Shown here: in pieces, positions 1 through 12,382 of the stretch | Numbering within the stretch: the stretch's first letter is position 1 | How the letters are laid out: each line of letters starts with the position of its first letter | DNA from: Enterobacteriaceae bacterium ESL0689 | Lineage (GTDB): Bacteria; Pseudomonadota; Gammaproteobacteria; Enterobacterales; Enterobacteriaceae | Direction: 5' to 3' | DNA length: 64,000 bases | Assembly (NCBI GenBank): GCA_029433525.1 | Contig: JAQTIF010000001.1 | Span: forward strand, 2,294,001 to 2,358,000 | The notes under the pieces: model-generated | Seen by the model: only the letters and a program-made list of their open reading frames with translations | Told to the model about the DNA's origin: nothing | Database searches by the model: none | Position numbers and translations under genes: made by a program

Positions 1-1
1 G

Positions 2-796
2 TTATGTTCGATCCTGGATCAGTGTCTCAATATGAAATAAACGGGCAAAATTAGCGGTAGTCTGTTGTGCCAGTTGTTCTGTTGATACCCCTTTCAGTAC
101 CGCCATATACTCGGCAACATCGCGTACCATGGCGGGCTGATTCTCTTTTCCCCGGTGCGGGACAGGCGCCAGATAGGGTGAATCGGTTTCGATTAACAGG
201 CGATCAAGAGGAACATAACGTGCGGCATCACGTAATTGCTCTGCATTACGGAAGGTCACAATTCCGGAAAATGAAATATAGAATCCCATATCCAGCAATT
301 TTCCGGCCGCCTGTTTATCTTCAGTAAAACAGTGAAGCACCCCGCCGCAATCCATGACCTTTTCTTCCTCCAGGATAGCCAGCGTATCGGCACAGGCATC
401 ACGGGTATGGACAATCGCCGGCTTGTTTAATGCGCGACCAACGCGGATATGATCACGAAAAACATCCTGCTGACGTTGCCGGGTTTCTGGCATGTAATGG
501 TAATCCAGTCCGGTTTCACCCAATGCCACGACGCCCTCTTCTGCCGCCAGGGTATGCAATCTGGCGGGATCGTACTCTTCATCAAGATTAAGCGGGTGAG
601 CGCCACAGGAGAAGACGACATTGTCACGCTGACCAATCAGCTGACGCATCTGCCGGTATCCCGGCAATGTGGTAGCCACCGCAAGCAAAAACCTGACATC
701 ACGTGCTGCCGCTTTCGCCAGCACATCATCGACATCTTTATGCAGCGTTTGATAATCGAGACTATCCAGATGGCAATGAGAATCAACCAAAAACAT
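2..796 (-). CDS. ycfH: TatD-family metal-dependent hydrolase YcfH
   Basis: 264 residues, near-colinear with E. coli YcfH (265). TatD-family proteins are TIM-barrel metal hydrolases with DNase or deoxyribonuclease-like activity; the physiological substrate of YcfH is not settled. The metal ligands are visible: H7 and H9 in VDSHCHLD, E94 in GETGLDY, H130, H155 and D205 in ETDSPYLAP. It is last in the mltG-tmk-holB-ycfH run, all on the minus strand, starting 10 bp after the holB stop, so it is probably co-transcribed with replication genes, as in E. coli. Both start and stop lie inside the window. Confidence 0.95.
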   Translation of the reverse strand: MFLVDSHCHLDSLDYQTLHKDVDDVLAKAAARDVRFLLAVATTLPGYRQMRQLIGQRDNVVFSCGAHPLNLDEEYDPARLHTLAAEEGVVALGETGLDYHYMPETRQRQQDVFRDHIRVGRALNKPAIVHTRDACADTLAILEEEKVMDCGGVLHCFTEDKQAAGKLLDMGFYISFSGIVTFRNAEQLRDAARYVPLDRLLIETDSPYLAPVPHRGKENQPAMVRDVAEYMAVLKGVSTEQLAQQTTANFARLFHIETLIQDRT

Positions 797-806
797 AATA
801 TTTCGC

Positions 807-1811
807 TCAGAGATGGGGGGCGGGCAGTACCACCCCCGGTTGTAGATAATGTTCCCAGCGCAAAAGACGCTCGGTTAACAACAATTCCCGATTGATACCG
901 GCAATCGTTAGCAGTTGATGACGGCAACGAAAGATATCACTGCTGATGGCCTGTAAACAGGCGATCGACAGCGTTTGCGCCAGCTTATCGATCAGCATGC
1001 TGGCATCAGGGTTGGTCAGGCGAGTGACCCGCTGTTGCCGCTTTTGTGCATCGAAAAACAGTGATGCCAGCCAGTAGAGGCGATAAGCGACCTGCTCATG
1101 ATTCAGGATCGGCAATAATGCCAGCCAGTCACCGTCAAAGAGAACGCTTTCCAGGGTCTGAATTAATTGTTGCCGGGGCGCCCAATGGGTTTCCTCAAGT
1201 AACATCTGAGCCGCGGCGGGGGCGCCAGCACTCAGGCGCAACGCGGTCAGCAGCACATCCTGCGACAGGGGGAGATCACGTGCCAGCCATGCCAGCGCCC
1301 AGGACTCTGACGGTGGAACAAGATGATAGTGCCGACAACGGCTGCGCAATGTCGCCAGTAAATGCGCTGGCTGCTGGCAGATAAAGAAAAACCAGCTATT
1401 TTCGGGTGGCTCTTCGACAATTTTCAATAATGCGTTGGCTGCCGCATCGGTGAGTAATTGCGCATCACTCACCGCCACCACTTTTGCGCCGCCCAGATGC
1501 GAATGCTCATACAGTTTCTCATTCACATCGCGCACCGCATCAATGCCCAGAGCCGTTTTGTTTTTTTCCGCTATCAGCGTGTAATAATCGGGGTGAGTTC
1601 CAGCCTGCATTAACTGACAACTGTGACAATGACCACAACTTTTATATTGCTGTGGATGCTGACATAACAGATAGCGGCACAAGGCGTAGATCAGTGCTTC
1701 GCCCCCCATTCCGGGTAACGCCTGAAGCAGCAACGCCGGATGACGGTGACCCGCCTGATAGCTGTCGATCCATTGCTCAAAAGCGGGGCGCAGCCATGGA
1801 TACCACTTCAT
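807..1811 (-). CDS. holB: DNA polymerase III delta' subunit
   Basis: 334 residues, the same length as E. coli HolB. Delta' is a non-hydrolysing AAA+ subunit of the clamp loader, which puts the beta clamp on DNA. The zinc module is present (C50, C59, C62, C65) and the P-loop region is degenerate ([10 protein letters not shown], residues 31-40), as expected because delta' does not bind ATP productively. The SRC motif region appears as LRSRCRHY. The start codon overlaps the tmk stop by 4 bp, which indicates translational coupling. Confidence 0.95.
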   Translation of the reverse strand: MKWYPWLRPAFEQWIDSYQAGHRHPALLLQALPGMGGEALIYALCRYLLCQHPQQYKSCGHCHSCQLMQAGTHPDYYTLIAEKNKTALGIDAVRDVNEKLYEHSHLGGAKVVAVSDAQLLTDAAANALLKIVEEPPENSWFFFICQQPAHLLATLRSRCRHYHLVPPSESWALAWLARDLPLSQDVLLTALRLSAGAPAAAQMLLEETHWAPRQQLIQTLESVLFDGDWLALLPILNHEQVAYRLYWLASLFFDAQKRQQRVTRLTNPDASMLIDKLAQTLSIACLQAISSDIFRCRHQLLTIAGINRELLLTERLLRWEHYLQPGVVLPAPHL

Positions 1812-2449
1812 GGCTGCTGTTCCCTGAGCCAGCGGGTGATAGAGCTGTGTATGTCGCGGGTGACGGCTGCCAGAGGTTGGGTTGCATTAATGGTATAAAT
1901 CGTCGGGTCCTGGGCTGCCAGCTGAAGATAGCGCGCACGGGTGCGCTCGAAAAAAGCCAGCGACTCCTGCTCAATACGATCAAGTTCTCCACGCGCCCGT
2001 GCCCGCTTTAAGCCGACTTCAGGTTCAACATCCAGATATAAGGTCAGATTCGGGCGAAAATCACCCAGCACAGCATCACGCACGGTCGTCAGCATGGTCT
2101 GGTCAATACCACGTCCTCCACCCTGATAAGCCTGGGTGGATAAATCATGCCGATCACCAATCACCCATTGTCCGCGCGCCAGTGCGGGTTTGATCACTTT
2201 CTCCACCAGCTGAACCCGGGCAGCGTAAAACATCAGCACTTCTGCCTGGCTGTCAATCAGCTCATCCTCTGTCGACTGCAGATCGAGGATCAGATTACGC
2301 AGTTTCTCCGCCAGAACAGTTCCTCCTGGCTCGCGCGTGAACAGGGGATCGCGAATACCATGCTGTGCCAGGGCATCGACTACCGTGTTACGTGCGGTGG
2401 TTTTTCCGGCTCCTTCCAGACCTTCGATGACGATATAATTACTGCGCAT
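1808..2449 (-). CDS. tmk: Thymidylate kinase
   Basis: 213 residues. Tmk phosphorylates dTMP to dTDP in the cytoplasm for dTTP synthesis. The P-loop GLEGAGKT (residues 10-17), the [16 protein letters not shown] nucleotide-binding segment and the arginine-rich LID ([13 protein letters not shown]) are all present. The start overlaps the mltG end by 11 bp and the stop overlaps holB by 4 bp, so the genes form one tight operon. Confidence 0.96.
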   Translation of the reverse strand: MRSNYIVIEGLEGAGKTTARNTVVDALAQHGIRDPLFTREPGGTVLAEKLRNLILDLQSTEDELIDSQAEVLMFYAARVQLVEKVIKPALARGQWVIGDRHDLSTQAYQGGGRGIDQTMLTTVRDAVLGDFRPNLTLYLDVEPEVGLKRARARGELDRIEQESLAFFERTRARYLQLAAQDPTIYTINATQPLAAVTRDIHSSITRWLREQQP

Positions 2450-3461
2450 TTTTTTCCTTAAGCCCTTTCAGGTAAACCTGAACAGAACGATTATGGCTGG
2501 TCAGATTGGTATTAAAAGTATGGCCACCTTTACCATTCGCGACGAAGTAGAGATAGGATGACTGTTCCGGATGCGCTGCCGCCTGCAATGATGCCTTCCC
2601 CGGCACAGCGATAGGCCCCGGAGGCAACCCACTAAACAGATAGGTATTGTAGCGGGTGGGCGTCGTAAGATCCTGTCGTGTCAGCTTTCCATTATAGCGC
2701 TCTCCCATACCGTAAATCACGGTCGGGTCGGTTTGTAAACGCATGCCGGTTCGCAAGCGATTAATAAATACCGACGCGATGCGGCTGCGTTCTTCGGCAA
2801 CTGCGGTCTCTTTTTCAATAATTGACGCCATCGTCAGAAGCTCATTTTGATTCTGATAAGGCAAATTATCCATGCGTTCCTGCCATATTTTATCCACCTG
2901 ATCGACCATCTTTTGATGGGCGCGTTTGAGGATCATGACATCACTGGCATTCGCGGTGTACATCCAGGTATCCGGCCAGAACCAGCCTTCCACCCAATCT
3001 TTATGCTCAAGATGGAGGGCGTTAGCCAGCGTTTCATAATCATCGTCAGTCAGTGTATGTTTGACATAGGGTGCGGTTCGCAGCTGACGCAAATAATCAC
3101 TGACCCTCATCCCTTCAATGAAACGCAGTGAAAATTGCGCTTCCTTGCCACTGACAAAGAGTTGCAGCAGGTCGCGCACCGTCATTTGCGGTGTCAGGCG
3201 ATAGGTTCCGGCTTTAAAATGGGATAATTCAGGCTCCAGATATAGCAGCCATTGAAAAACACGCGGCTGGTCAATCACCTTATCCGCATAAAGTTGCGTA
3301 CTTAACGCCTGACGGCTGGTGCCTGATGCAAGGATGAAAATCATCTCTTGTTTCAGCAAAAGGTGACTATCTGCAAACTGACGAATTTTCCATATGACTG
3401 CACTCATGCCGACACATAACAGGAGCAAGAGTGGCAGGATGAAACGTAATTTTTTTTTCAT
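2439..3461 (-). CDS. mltG: Endolytic murein transglycosylase MltG
   Basis: 340 residues from the chosen ATG at 3461, matching E. coli YceG/MltG in length and sequence. A longer reading frame starts at 3497, but its extra 12 residues are not part of the family and may be leftover pabC. One N-terminal membrane segment (about residues 4-22) is followed by a LysM-like region and the YceG catalytic domain, including the conserved SIIEKETAV stretch with the catalytic glutamate. MltG cleaves nascent glycan strands in the inner membrane and acts as a terminator of peptidoglycan polymerisation. Here it follows fabF directly, without pabC between them. Confidence 0.94.
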   Translation of the reverse strand: MKKKLRFILPLLLLLCVGMSAVIWKIRQFADSHLLLKQEMIFILASGTSRQALSTQLYADKVIDQPRVFQWLLYLEPELSHFKAGTYRLTPQMTVRDLLQLFVSGKEAQFSLRFIEGMRVSDYLRQLRTAPYVKHTLTDDDYETLANALHLEHKDWVEGWFWPDTWMYTANASDVMILKRAHQKMVDQVDKIWQERMDNLPYQNQNELLTMASIIEKETAVAEERSRIASVFINRLRTGMRLQTDPTVIYGMGERYNGKLTRQDLTTPTRYNTYLFSGLPPGPIAVPGKASLQAAAHPEQSSYLYFVANGKGGHTFNTNLTSHNRSVQVYLKGLKEKNAQ

Positions 3462-3631
3462 AAACTCAGTCAACAGCTTACGCAGTGGTGTTAGCAAATG
3501 ATAAGCGTACAGAAACGGTCATGTGCCAGCCACCGCCGCGCACCGTAACCCGTTATTCTCGAAACAGCGTCCGATCCAGAGCTCACCAGTGTCTCAGTGT
3601 AAGTGACACAGGGCAAGCAGAAAAACGGAAT
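3462..3631 (-). other. Short gap where pabC normally lies
   Basis: In E. coli pabC (about 810 bp) fills the space between fabF and mltG. Here only about 235 bp separate the two genes. Read on the minus strand, the last residues before mltG include [14 protein letters not shown], which resembles the end of E. coli PabC (LYEYLAPLCERPN) and could be a scar of the deleted gene. That match is short and is an inference. No other pabC-like coding sequence was seen in the gap. Confidence 0.35.
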
Positions 3632-3664
3632 GAAAAAAGGTCTGCATTCCATCAATGCAGACCT
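3632..3664 (-). terminator. Rho-independent terminator after fabF
   Basis: On the minus strand, an 11-bp perfect stem (AGGTCTGCATT / AATGCAGACCT, 3638-3664) with a 5-nt loop is followed by a run of Ts. It lies about 33 bp past the fabF stop and should end fab-operon transcription, so mltG needs its own promoter or read-through. Confidence 0.85.
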
Positions 3665-3696
3665 GAGTCCGGGTGAGGTGCTGAATAGCGCCCGGC

Positions 3697-5258
<1,562 letters not shown>

Positions 5259-5303
5259 ACTATTAAATTTCCTATCAAAACTCGCTTTCGCGATGGTTTT
5301 CGT

Positions 5304-5331
5304 AGTGTATAAAATGTTGAAAAATTTGCAA
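5304..5331 (-). promoter_or_regulatory. Probable acpP promoter
   Basis: In the 209-bp fabG-acpP gap, the minus strand has TTGCAA (-35, 5326-5331) and TACACT (-10, 5304-5309) with a 16-bp spacer, about 45 bp upstream of the acpP start, in a very AT-rich stretch. acpP has its own strong promoter in E. coli at the same place. Confidence 0.5.
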
Positions 5332-5467
5332 CTAAATCCCGGCAGATTTTGCCATGATTTTATGCTATTTTGCGGCTAATTATCCATAAAATGCAAATCT
5401 TTTTGCATAAAATACCCATAATAGCGCATAGCTCACACAATACAGGAATATTTTACGCAAATTCCGC

Positions 5468-6202
5468 TCAGGCCATATACATCCCGCCGTTGACATGCAG
5501 GGTTTCACCAGAAATGTAACCCGCTTCGTCAGAAGCCAGGAACGCTACGGCACTGGCGATTTCATTAGCCTCACCGAGGCGACCTGCCGGAACTTGTGTC
5601 AGAATAGCGGCACGCTGCTCATCCGACAGCGCATGGGTCATGTCGGTGGCAATAAAACCCGGAGCCACAACGTTGACCGTCACGCCACGGGAGGCGACTT
5701 CGCGTGCCAGCGACTTACTAAAACCGATCAGCCCTGCTTTCGCCGCAGCGTAATTAGTCTGACCGGCATTGCCCATAACGCCCACCACAGAGCCGATAGT
5801 AATAATGCGACCATAACGTTTTTTCATCATCGAACGCATGACGGCTTTTGACAAACGGAAAACAGATGACAAGTTGGTTTCAATAATATCGTTCCACTCA
5901 TCATCTTTCATGCGCATTAATAAATTATCGCGCGTAATACCGGCATTATTAACCAGAATATCCACTTCGCCAAATTCTGTTCGAATATTTTCCAGTACCG
6001 ACTCAATGGATGCCGGATCGGTCACATTCAATACCATGCCCTTTCCCCGGGCAGCGAGATAATCACTGATCGCTTGCGCACCTTTTTCACTGGTTGCCGT
6101 ACCGATAACTGTCGCACCACGAGCCAGCAGTGTTTCAGCAATCGCCCGACCAATACCACGACTTGCACCGGTAACCAGCGCAATTTTCCCTTCAAAATTC
6201 AT
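5468..6202 (-). CDS. fabG: 3-oxoacyl-ACP reductase
   Basis: 244 residues, the E. coli length. It is an NADPH-dependent short-chain dehydrogenase that performs the first reduction of each fatty-acid elongation cycle. The cofactor motif TGASRGIG is at residues 11-18, NNAG follows near residue 86, and the Ser-Tyr-Lys triad is visible (S138 region GSVVG, Y151 and K155 in NYAAAKAG). The gene follows fabD with an 18-bp gap and precedes acpP. Confidence 0.97.
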   Translation of the reverse strand: MNFEGKIALVTGASRGIGRAIAETLLARGATVIGTATSEKGAQAISDYLAARGKGMVLNVTDPASIESVLENIRTEFGEVDILVNNAGITRDNLLMRMKDDEWNDIIETNLSSVFRLSKAVMRSMMKKRYGRIITIGSVVGVMGNAGQTNYAAAKAGLIGFSKSLAREVASRGVTVNVVAPGFIATDMTHALSDEQRAAILTQVPAGRLGEANEIASAVAFLASDEAGYISGETLHVNGGMYMA

Positions 6203-6220
6203 GATGTTCCTCGCTAATTA

Positions 6221-7150
6221 TTATTGTGCCAGCGCCGCTGACATCGTCGCAGGTTCATTAAGCGCAGAGGCGGTCAGAGTATTGGCAATCCGTTTTGTCA
6301 ATCCAGTAAGCACTTTACCTGGCCCGATTTCATACAGCGATGTTATTCCCTGTGAAGCCATAAACTCAACCGTTTTCGTCCATTGCACCGGGCTATACAG
6401 CTGCCGGATTAAGGCATCACGTATCGCCTCTGGTGTGCTTTCGCACCGCACATCAACATTATTGACCACCGGAATAAGCGGCGCACTGAAAGTGATTTTT
6501 TGTAGTTCAATCGCCAGTCTTTCCGCCGCAGGCTTCATCAGGTCACAGTGAGATGGCACACTCACTGGCAGCGGCATGACACGTTTCGCCCCCGCAGCCT
6601 TACAGGCCACGCCAGCGCGCTCAACCGCTTCTTTATGACCGGCAATAACCACCTGACCGGGTGAGTTAAAATTCACCGGAGAAACCACCTGACCTTCGGC
6701 AACCTGGTGACAAACCTGTACAATCGATGCATCATCAAGACCGATAATCGCTGACATTGCCCCAGTTCCTTCCGGCACCGCTTGCTGCATAAACTGACCA
6801 CGCATTTCGACCAGTCGCACGGCATCAGTAAAATCAAGCACTCCCGCACAGGCCAGCGCAGAATATTCCCCCAGGCTGTGACCGGCCAGTAATTGTGGTG
6901 TTCTGCCCTGCTGTTGCTGCCAGACACGGTATAACGCCACAGACGCGGTCAGCAATGCGGGCTGTGTCTGCCAGGTTTTATTCAGCTCCTCCGCTGGCCC
7001 TTGCTGGACAAGCGCCCACAGATCATAACTCAACGCTGCAGAGGCTTCACGGAAAGTTTCTTCAATCACAGGCCAGGTCGCCGCCATATCAGCCAGCATA
7101 CCTACCGTCTGAGAACCCTGCCCCGGAAACACAAAAGCAAATTGCGTCAT
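6221..7150 (-). CDS. fabD: Malonyl-CoA:ACP transacylase
   Basis: 309 residues, as in E. coli. FabD moves malonyl groups from CoA to ACP to supply elongation units. The nucleophile S92 sits in GHSLGEYSAL and the catalytic histidine in PVSVPSHCDLM (near 201); the oxyanion-hole GQGSQ lies at the N-terminus. It is 15 bp downstream of fabH in the fab operon. Confidence 0.97.
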   Translation of the reverse strand: MTQFAFVFPGQGSQTVGMLADMAATWPVIEETFREASAALSYDLWALVQQGPAEELNKTWQTQPALLTASVALYRVWQQQQGRTPQLLAGHSLGEYSALACAGVLDFTDAVRLVEMRGQFMQQAVPEGTGAMSAIIGLDDASIVQVCHQVAEGQVVSPVNFNSPGQVVIAGHKEAVERAGVACKAAGAKRVMPLPVSVPSHCDLMKPAAERLAIELQKITFSAPLIPVVNNVDVRCESTPEAIRDALIRQLYSPVQWTKTVEFMASQGITSLYEIGPGKVLTGLTKRIANTLTASALNEPATMSAALAQ

Positions 7151-7165
7151 GCTTAAATCCTTATA

Positions 7166-8122
7166 CTAAAAACGAATTAGTGCGGAGCCCCAGGTAAAAC
7201 CGCCACCAAAAGCTTCCAGCAAGATAAGTTGACCACGCTGAATGCGACCATCGCGTACCGCTTCATCCAGCGCACAAGGAACGGAGGCGGCCGAGGTATT
7301 TCCGTGGCGGTCAAGGGTCACCACGACACTGTCCATCGACATCCCCAGCTTTTTCGCAGTCGCATTGATGATCCGCAGATTGGCCTGGTGTGGTACCAGC
7401 CAGTCAATGGCAGAGCGTTCCAGATGATTAGCGGCCAGCGTCTCATCAACAATGTGCGCCAGTTCCGTCACGGCAACTTTAAAGACTTCATTGCCCGACA
7501 TGGTTAAGTAGATGGGATTTTCGGGGTTCAGCCGATCGACATGAGGCAGGGTTAACAGATCACCATAACGGCCATCGGCATGCAGATGAGTGGAAATAAT
7601 GCCCGGTGTCTCAGATGCGCTTAATACCACGGCACCGGCACCATCACCAAAGAGAATGATCGTGCCACGATCAGTGGGATCGCAGGTACGAGCCAGCACA
7701 TCCGAGCCAATCACCAGCGCATTTTCCACGATGCCATTTTTTACATATTGATCGGCGATACTCAGCGCATAGGTGAATCCGGCACATGCTGCTGCCACAT
7801 CAAACGCCGGACAACCATTATGGATACCGAGCATAGCCTGAATCTGACAGGCTGAGCCAGGAAACGCATGGGTGCCCGAGGTGGTCGCCACAATCACCAG
7901 GCCAATCTGTTCTGGCTTAATACCTGCCATATCCAGCGCATTTCTGGCAGCTTCAAACCCTAGCGTCGCAACGGTTTCATCGACTGCAGCGATACGGCGT
8001 TCACGGATCCCTGTACGAGTGACAATCCACTCGTCAGAGGTATCTATCATTTTTTCCAGATCGGCGTTAGTACGTACTTCTTCGGGCAGATAACTGCCTG
8101 TGCCAATAATCTTCGTATACAT
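7166..8122 (-). CDS. fabH: 3-oxoacyl-ACP synthase III (KAS III)
   Basis: 318 residues. FabH starts fatty-acid synthesis by condensing acetyl-CoA with malonyl-ACP. The Cys-His-Asn triad is visible: C113 in AAACAGF, His in VPHQANLRI (near 245) and Asn in GNTSAAS (near 275). It is one residue longer than the E. coli enzyme. It lies between plsX and fabD on the same strand. Confidence 0.97.
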   Translation of the reverse strand: MYTKIIGTGSYLPEEVRTNADLEKMIDTSDEWIVTRTGIRERRIAAVDETVATLGFEAARNALDMAGIKPEQIGLVIVATTSGTHAFPGSACQIQAMLGIHNGCPAFDVAAACAGFTYALSIADQYVKNGIVENALVIGSDVLARTCDPTDRGTIILFGDGAGAVVLSASETPGIISTHLHADGRYGDLLTLPHVDRLNPENPIYLTMSGNEVFKVAVTELAHIVDETLAANHLERSAIDWLVPHQANLRIINATAKKLGMSMDSVVVTLDRHGNTSAASVPCALDEAVRDGRIQRGQLILLEAFGGGFTWGSALIRF

Positions 8123-8205
8123 GTACGCTCAGTCACTCTTGGGTAATATACCCGGCTTTCATTCATACTACCTGGGCAATCATCTGTTTTATTCATCCCG
8201 GTTGT

Positions 8206-9345
8206 TTAGCGGAATTTTTTGCGATGATTATCGTCAGGCAACGGGAAACCCGCCGGATATAAAGATTCCAAACGAGCAGCGATCCGCTGAGGGATCTGAC
8301 GCTGCGCAGCCTGCACTGCCTGTTCTATCGCCACACTAAAGGCTCGCTGATTCGCCGCACCGTGACTTTTAATCACAGAACCACGCAATCCTAACAGACA
8401 AGCGCCATTATACTGGTCGGGGTTGAGGTGACTGAATCGACGCATCAGACCTTTTTGCAGTCCATGCTGCAATAACAATAACCACCGCGACCATTTTTTA
8501 CCTTCGCGCTTCAATTTCAGTTGCGAAAGGAACATTTTGACAACGCCTTCCATCGTTTTTAATGTGACATTGCCTGTAAAACCATCACAAACCAGTACAT
8601 CCGCTTTACCGGTCAGTAACTCATCGGCTTCCAGATAACCGATATAGTTAAAGGAAGGTAACGCTTCTAAAACCGCTGCAGCATCGCGGATACATCCCGG
8701 CCCTTTTATTTCTTCTTTGCCAATATTTAACAGGGCAACGCGAGGATCCTTAATGCCGACAATTTCTTCTGCCAGTACCGATCCCATAATCGCAAACTGC
8801 ACCAGCATGGTGCTATCGCAATCTACGTTAGCCCCTAAATCAAGCACCACCGTCTTTCCCTGTCGCTGATGTGGTAGTAGCGTCACCAGCGCCGGACGTT
8901 CTATTCCTGCAATCGGCTTGAGTAATAACTTTGCCAGTCCCATCAGCGCGCCAGTATTACCGGCACTGACACAGGCCTGCGCTCGCCCTTCTTTGACCAA
9001 CTCCAGCGCCACACGCATCGAACTGCCACGACTGCAACGGATAGCTTTTGCAGGTGGCATATCACTGGTGATCACCGACTGTGCCGGAATAACCTGTAAA
9101 CGCGCACGCTGCTGCCGATCCGCTCTGACAAGTAACGGCATAATCACGTCGGGACAACCGACCAAAAGAAGTGTGAGTTGCGAGCTTGCGTTCAGTGCCT
9201 GCAATGCTGCAGGCACTATCACAGATGGGCCAAAATCTCCCCCCATGACATCTAACGCCAGCGTCAGACCTGTTACAGTATCATCACTGGCCGCTTCGAT
9301 GACTTCTCCCGCTAAGTCGGGAAAATGCTCACTAAGCGCCATCAC
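8206..9345 (-). CDS. plsX: Phosphate acyltransferase PlsX
   Basis: PlsX makes acyl-phosphate from acyl-ACP for phospholipid synthesis. From [14 protein letters not shown] onward the protein matches E. coli PlsX (356 residues), including [15 protein letters not shown] and [13 protein letters not shown]. The start is uncertain: the position of the E. coli start aligns to a GTA codon here. The nearest upstream start codons in frame are GTG at 9345 and ATG at 9342, giving a 379-residue protein with about 23 extra N-terminal residues. The gene begins 12 bp after rpmF. Confidence 0.9.
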   Translation of the reverse strand: MMALSEHFPDLAGEVIEAASDDTVTGLTLALDVMGGDFGPSVIVPAALQALNASSQLTLLLVGCPDVIMPLLVRADRQQRARLQVIPAQSVITSDMPPAKAIRCSRGSSMRVALELVKEGRAQACVSAGNTGALMGLAKLLLKPIAGIERPALVTLLPHQRQGKTVVLDLGANVDCDSTMLVQFAIMGSVLAEEIVGIKDPRVALLNIGKEEIKGPGCIRDAAAVLEALPSFNYIGYLEADELLTGKADVLVCDGFTGNVTLKTMEGVVKMFLSQLKLKREGKKWSRWLLLLQHGLQKGLMRRFSHLNPDQYNGACLLGLRGSVIKSHGAANQRAFSVAIEQAVQAAQRQIPQRIAARLESLYPAGFPLPDDNHRKKFR

Positions 9346-9357
9346 GCTAATGCGTGA

Positions 9358-9543
<186 letters not shown>

Positions 9544-9547
9544 TCAA

Positions 9548-10069
9548 TTACTTATGCTTTAAGCTAGCTAATACGGCAAAGGGATTCGGTTTTTGCGCCT
9601 CTTCAGGCAATTCACCAAAAACTCTCTCCGCGTCGGACACTTCACAGTGTTCAGAATCATGCACCGGAACAATCGGCAAAGAGAGGATAATTTCATCCTC
9701 GATCATCGCCAGTAAGTCGATTTCACCGAATTCATTCACTTCAATCGGCTCATAACTTTCCGGTAACGCTTCAGTCTGTTCACCACGGGTGACGGGACTA
9801 AAACAATATTTTGTGTGCACACGATGAGAAAACGGTTTCCCGCAGCGCTGACACTCCAGAGTTACTGATACTTGCGCATCGCCATAAATAACGACAAGAC
9901 GCTGGTTATCAATAGTGAATGACAGACTGCATTCCACATCGCTGTCCACACTGACTACAGAACTGGCGATACGCTCAACTTGATTACGAGAATAAATACC
10001 TGCGTAATCAAGACGCTTTTGAGCCGCATGCACCGGATCAAGAGTCAGGGGTAATTTTACTTTTTGCAT
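9548..10069 (-). CDS. yceD: YceD family protein, rRNA accumulation factor
   Basis: 173 residues, as in E. coli. YceD (DUF177) is linked to 23S rRNA accumulation and large-subunit assembly in bacteria and plants; its biochemical role is not known. A zinc-like cysteine pair, CQRCGKPF, is visible in the middle. It is first in the yceD-rpmF-plsX-fab run, with rpmF starting 16 bp later. The 143 bp upstream, shared with divergent yceF, should hold promoters for both. Confidence 0.93.
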   Translation of the reverse strand: MQKVKLPLTLDPVHAAQKRLDYAGIYSRNQVERIASSVVSVDSDVECSLSFTIDNQRLVVIYGDAQVSVTLECQRCGKPFSHRVHTKYCFSPVTRGEQTEALPESYEPIEVNEFGEIDLLAMIEDEIILSLPIVPVHDSEHCEVSDAERVFGELPEEAQKPNPFAVLASLKHK

Positions 10070-10212
10070 AGGGCGCGCATATTAACTGTGTAATCTCATT
10101 GAGTCAAAGAAAAAGGCAGCCTCAGCTGACCTTTCACCATTATATTCGCACACATTGCGGCGCATAGTTTAAAATGATGCGCTACGAAGTGCTATATGTA
10201 AGATAAAAAAAT

Positions 10213-10797
10213 ATGTCTGAACTTATTCTGGCCTCCACGTCACCGGCGCGGCGAATGCTTTTGCAAAAACTGGCGCTCCCCTTTACCTGTGCCGCACCTG
10301 AAATTGATGAAACACCCCTGACCGGTGAATCGGCCACTGATCTGGTGCTGCGTCTGGCACAGATGAAAGCGCAATCTCTCGCACCCTATTACCCACAGCA
10401 TTTGATTATTGGCAGTGATCAGGTCTGCATGCTGGACGGAAAAATAACCGGAAAACCACATAATGCAGCGAATGCGCGACAACAGCTGGCGCAGGCCAGT
10501 GGACAGGTGGTCACGTTCTACACCGGTCTGGCACTGTATCATTCCGCCAGTGGCCGATTACAGACCCACTGTGAACTGTTTCATGTCCATTTCCTGAGGC
10601 TCAGTTCACAACAAATAGACAACTACATTGATAAAGAACAACCGCTGAATTGTGCAGGTAGCTTTAAAAGTGAGGGGTTGGGGATTAGCTTATTCGATCA
10701 GCTGGAGGGGCGCGATCCCAACACGCTGGTCGGTTTGCCATTGATCGCGTTGTGTCAGATGCTGCGCCGTGAAAATTGTGACCCGTTGCTAAGGTAA
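10213..10797 (+). CDS. yceF: Maf-family nucleotide pyrophosphatase YceF
   Basis: 194 residues. The Maf family hydrolyses modified or canonical nucleoside triphosphates, and E. coli YceF prefers m7GTP (house-cleaning). Family signatures are present: the N-terminal [19 protein letters not shown], and [16 protein letters not shown]. It converges on rluC across a bidirectional hairpin. Confidence 0.95.
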   Translation: MSELILASTSPARRMLLQKLALPFTCAAPEIDETPLTGESATDLVLRLAQMKAQSLAPYYPQHLIIGSDQVCMLDGKITGKPHNAANARQQLAQASGQVVTFYTGLALYHSASGRLQTHCELFHVHFLRLSSQQIDNYIDKEQPLNCAGSFKSEGLGISLFDQLEGRDPNTLVGLPLIALCQMLRRENCDPLLR

Positions 10798-10824
10798 ACG
10801 GGTGATTCATGACATCACCCGTTT
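10796..10824. terminator. Bidirectional terminator between yceF and rluC
   Basis: AAACGGGTGAT / ATCACCCGTTT is an 11-bp perfect stem with a 7-nt loop between the convergent yceF and rluC stops, with A/T-rich flanks on both sides. It should end both transcripts. Confidence 0.75.
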
Positions 10825-10827
10825 ATT

Positions 10828-11781
10828 TTATGATTGATGACGTAATAATTGCAGGCAGGATTTCATCACATCATCCAGTGGCGCTTCGATACGCATCACC
10901 TCACCGGAAGCGGGATGCGTAAACTGCAACGCTAACGCATGCAGGAACAGACGGTTCAGGCTCGTGCCTGCAAGCTGCTTATCAAAGTCACGATCCCCAT
11001 AGCGATCATCAAATGCAATCGGGTGCCCCACGTATTGTGTATGCACCCGAATCTGATGCGTGCGTCCGGTGACCGGACTACAGCGCACCAGCGTCGCCTG
11101 GGGATAACGCACCTCGACTTTAAAGCGCGTCTCTGCAGCCTTTCCTTGCTGACTGACACAAACGATACGCTCTCCGCTTTGCAGAATATTCTTCAGTAAC
11201 GGAGCGCTGACCACTTTGATATGTGAAGGCCATTCACCACGCACCAGTGCCAGATAATCTTTTTGCATGCCTTTGTCGCGCAGTTGCTCATGCAGTGCGC
11301 GCAAGGCAGAACGCTTTTTCGCCACCAGCAGCACGCCGGATGTATCGCGATCTAAACGATGTACCAGCTCAAGAAAGCGCGCTTCGGGGCGCAAGGCCCG
11401 CAGCCCTTCAATGACGCCAAAACTCAAACCACTGCCACCATGCACCGCAGTACCCGAGGGTTTATTCAGGACCAGGATATGATCATCTTCATAGAGAATG
11501 GCCGCTGCCAGCGCCGCCACTTTTTGCAGATGCACCGAGATCGCTGGTGCATCACGTTCCGCCGTGCGTACCGGCGGGATACGGATTTCATCCCCCTCGA
11601 TCAGTTTATATTCCGGTTTAATCCGCTTTTTATTTACCCGCACTTCACCTTTACGCAAAATGCGATAAATCACGCTCTTCGGCACTCCCTTCAGTCGGGA
11701 GCGTAAAAAGTTATCAATACGTTGCCCCGCCTGTTCGGCGGTGATAACAACCTTTTGTACGCTTATAGTCTCAGTTTTCAT
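10828..11781 (-). CDS. rluC: 23S rRNA pseudouridine synthase RluC
   Basis: 317 residues. RluC makes pseudouridines 955, 2504 and 2580 in 23S rRNA. An N-terminal S4 RNA-binding domain (about residues 18-75) is followed by the RluA-type catalytic domain with D144 in HRLDRDTSG. The long gap to rne upstream is the usual divergent arrangement. Confidence 0.96.
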   Translation of the reverse strand: MKTETISVQKVVITAEQAGQRIDNFLRSRLKGVPKSVIYRILRKGEVRVNKKRIKPEYKLIEGDEIRIPPVRTAERDAPAISVHLQKVAALAAAILYEDDHILVLNKPSGTAVHGGSGLSFGVIEGLRALRPEARFLELVHRLDRDTSGVLLVAKKRSALRALHEQLRDKGMQKDYLALVRGEWPSHIKVVSAPLLKNILQSGERIVCVSQQGKAAETRFKVEVRYPQATLVRCSPVTGRTHQIRVHTQYVGHPIAFDDRYGDRDFDKQLAGTSLNRLFLHALALQFTHPASGEVMRIEAPLDDVMKSCLQLLRHQS

Positions 11782-12019
11782 AACTGGCGATTCTAATTAG
11801 CCTGACGTATTAGCGCTACTCATTTTTATCGGCTTATACTTATCATTGACTGTTTTTTATCACTGGCGTTATCGCCAGCCTGAGTGCGCTGAGAGCCGCC
11901 ATTTTTTATCGACAATCACAGACGATAAAAAATGAAAGTCAACTTGCTATAACAAGGTTAGCAATGGAATAATAGATCGTTTTCCGCGTTGACTCTTGCC
12001 AGAGCAAGAAAGCAGCGAA

Positions 12020-12382
12020 TTAAACAGTTTTGTCTGATGAATCATCTACGCAGCAATGGCGTAAGACGTATTGACTTTTCAGACAATTAACAGACTGCAA
12101 GTGGCAGTCCTTATCGGTACAGGTCTCGATGAATTTCATACCTCAGTGAAAGACAATTGAGATAAAAGAAGTCTGCACTGGCGTTATATCCAGAAGGATT
12201 TCCCTGCTAACTGCGCTGTGTTTCCATTTGAAAGACAGGCAACCGACACACTGCGCCTCTTAAACGCACGACAACCGCGAGGTTGGCGGCGTGAAACAGA
12301 CACGAGGCCATCGGTCTTCCCCGGTAAGGAATTACTCTGTCCGCAGTTGCATCGTCAATGTAAGAATAATGAGTAAATTACA
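12020..12382 (+). promoter_or_regulatory. rne 5' untranslated leader (autoregulatory)
   Basis: The 601 bp between rluC and rne contain no gene. The last approximately 360 bp match, as I recall it, the E. coli rne leader, including the stretch at about 12210-12260 and the segment just before the start codon (GTCAATGTAAGAATAATGAG). In E. coli this leader folds into hairpins that RNase E itself cuts to control its own level. Its conservation implies the same feedback here. Promoters should lie in 11782-12020; I did not pin them down. Confidence 0.75.
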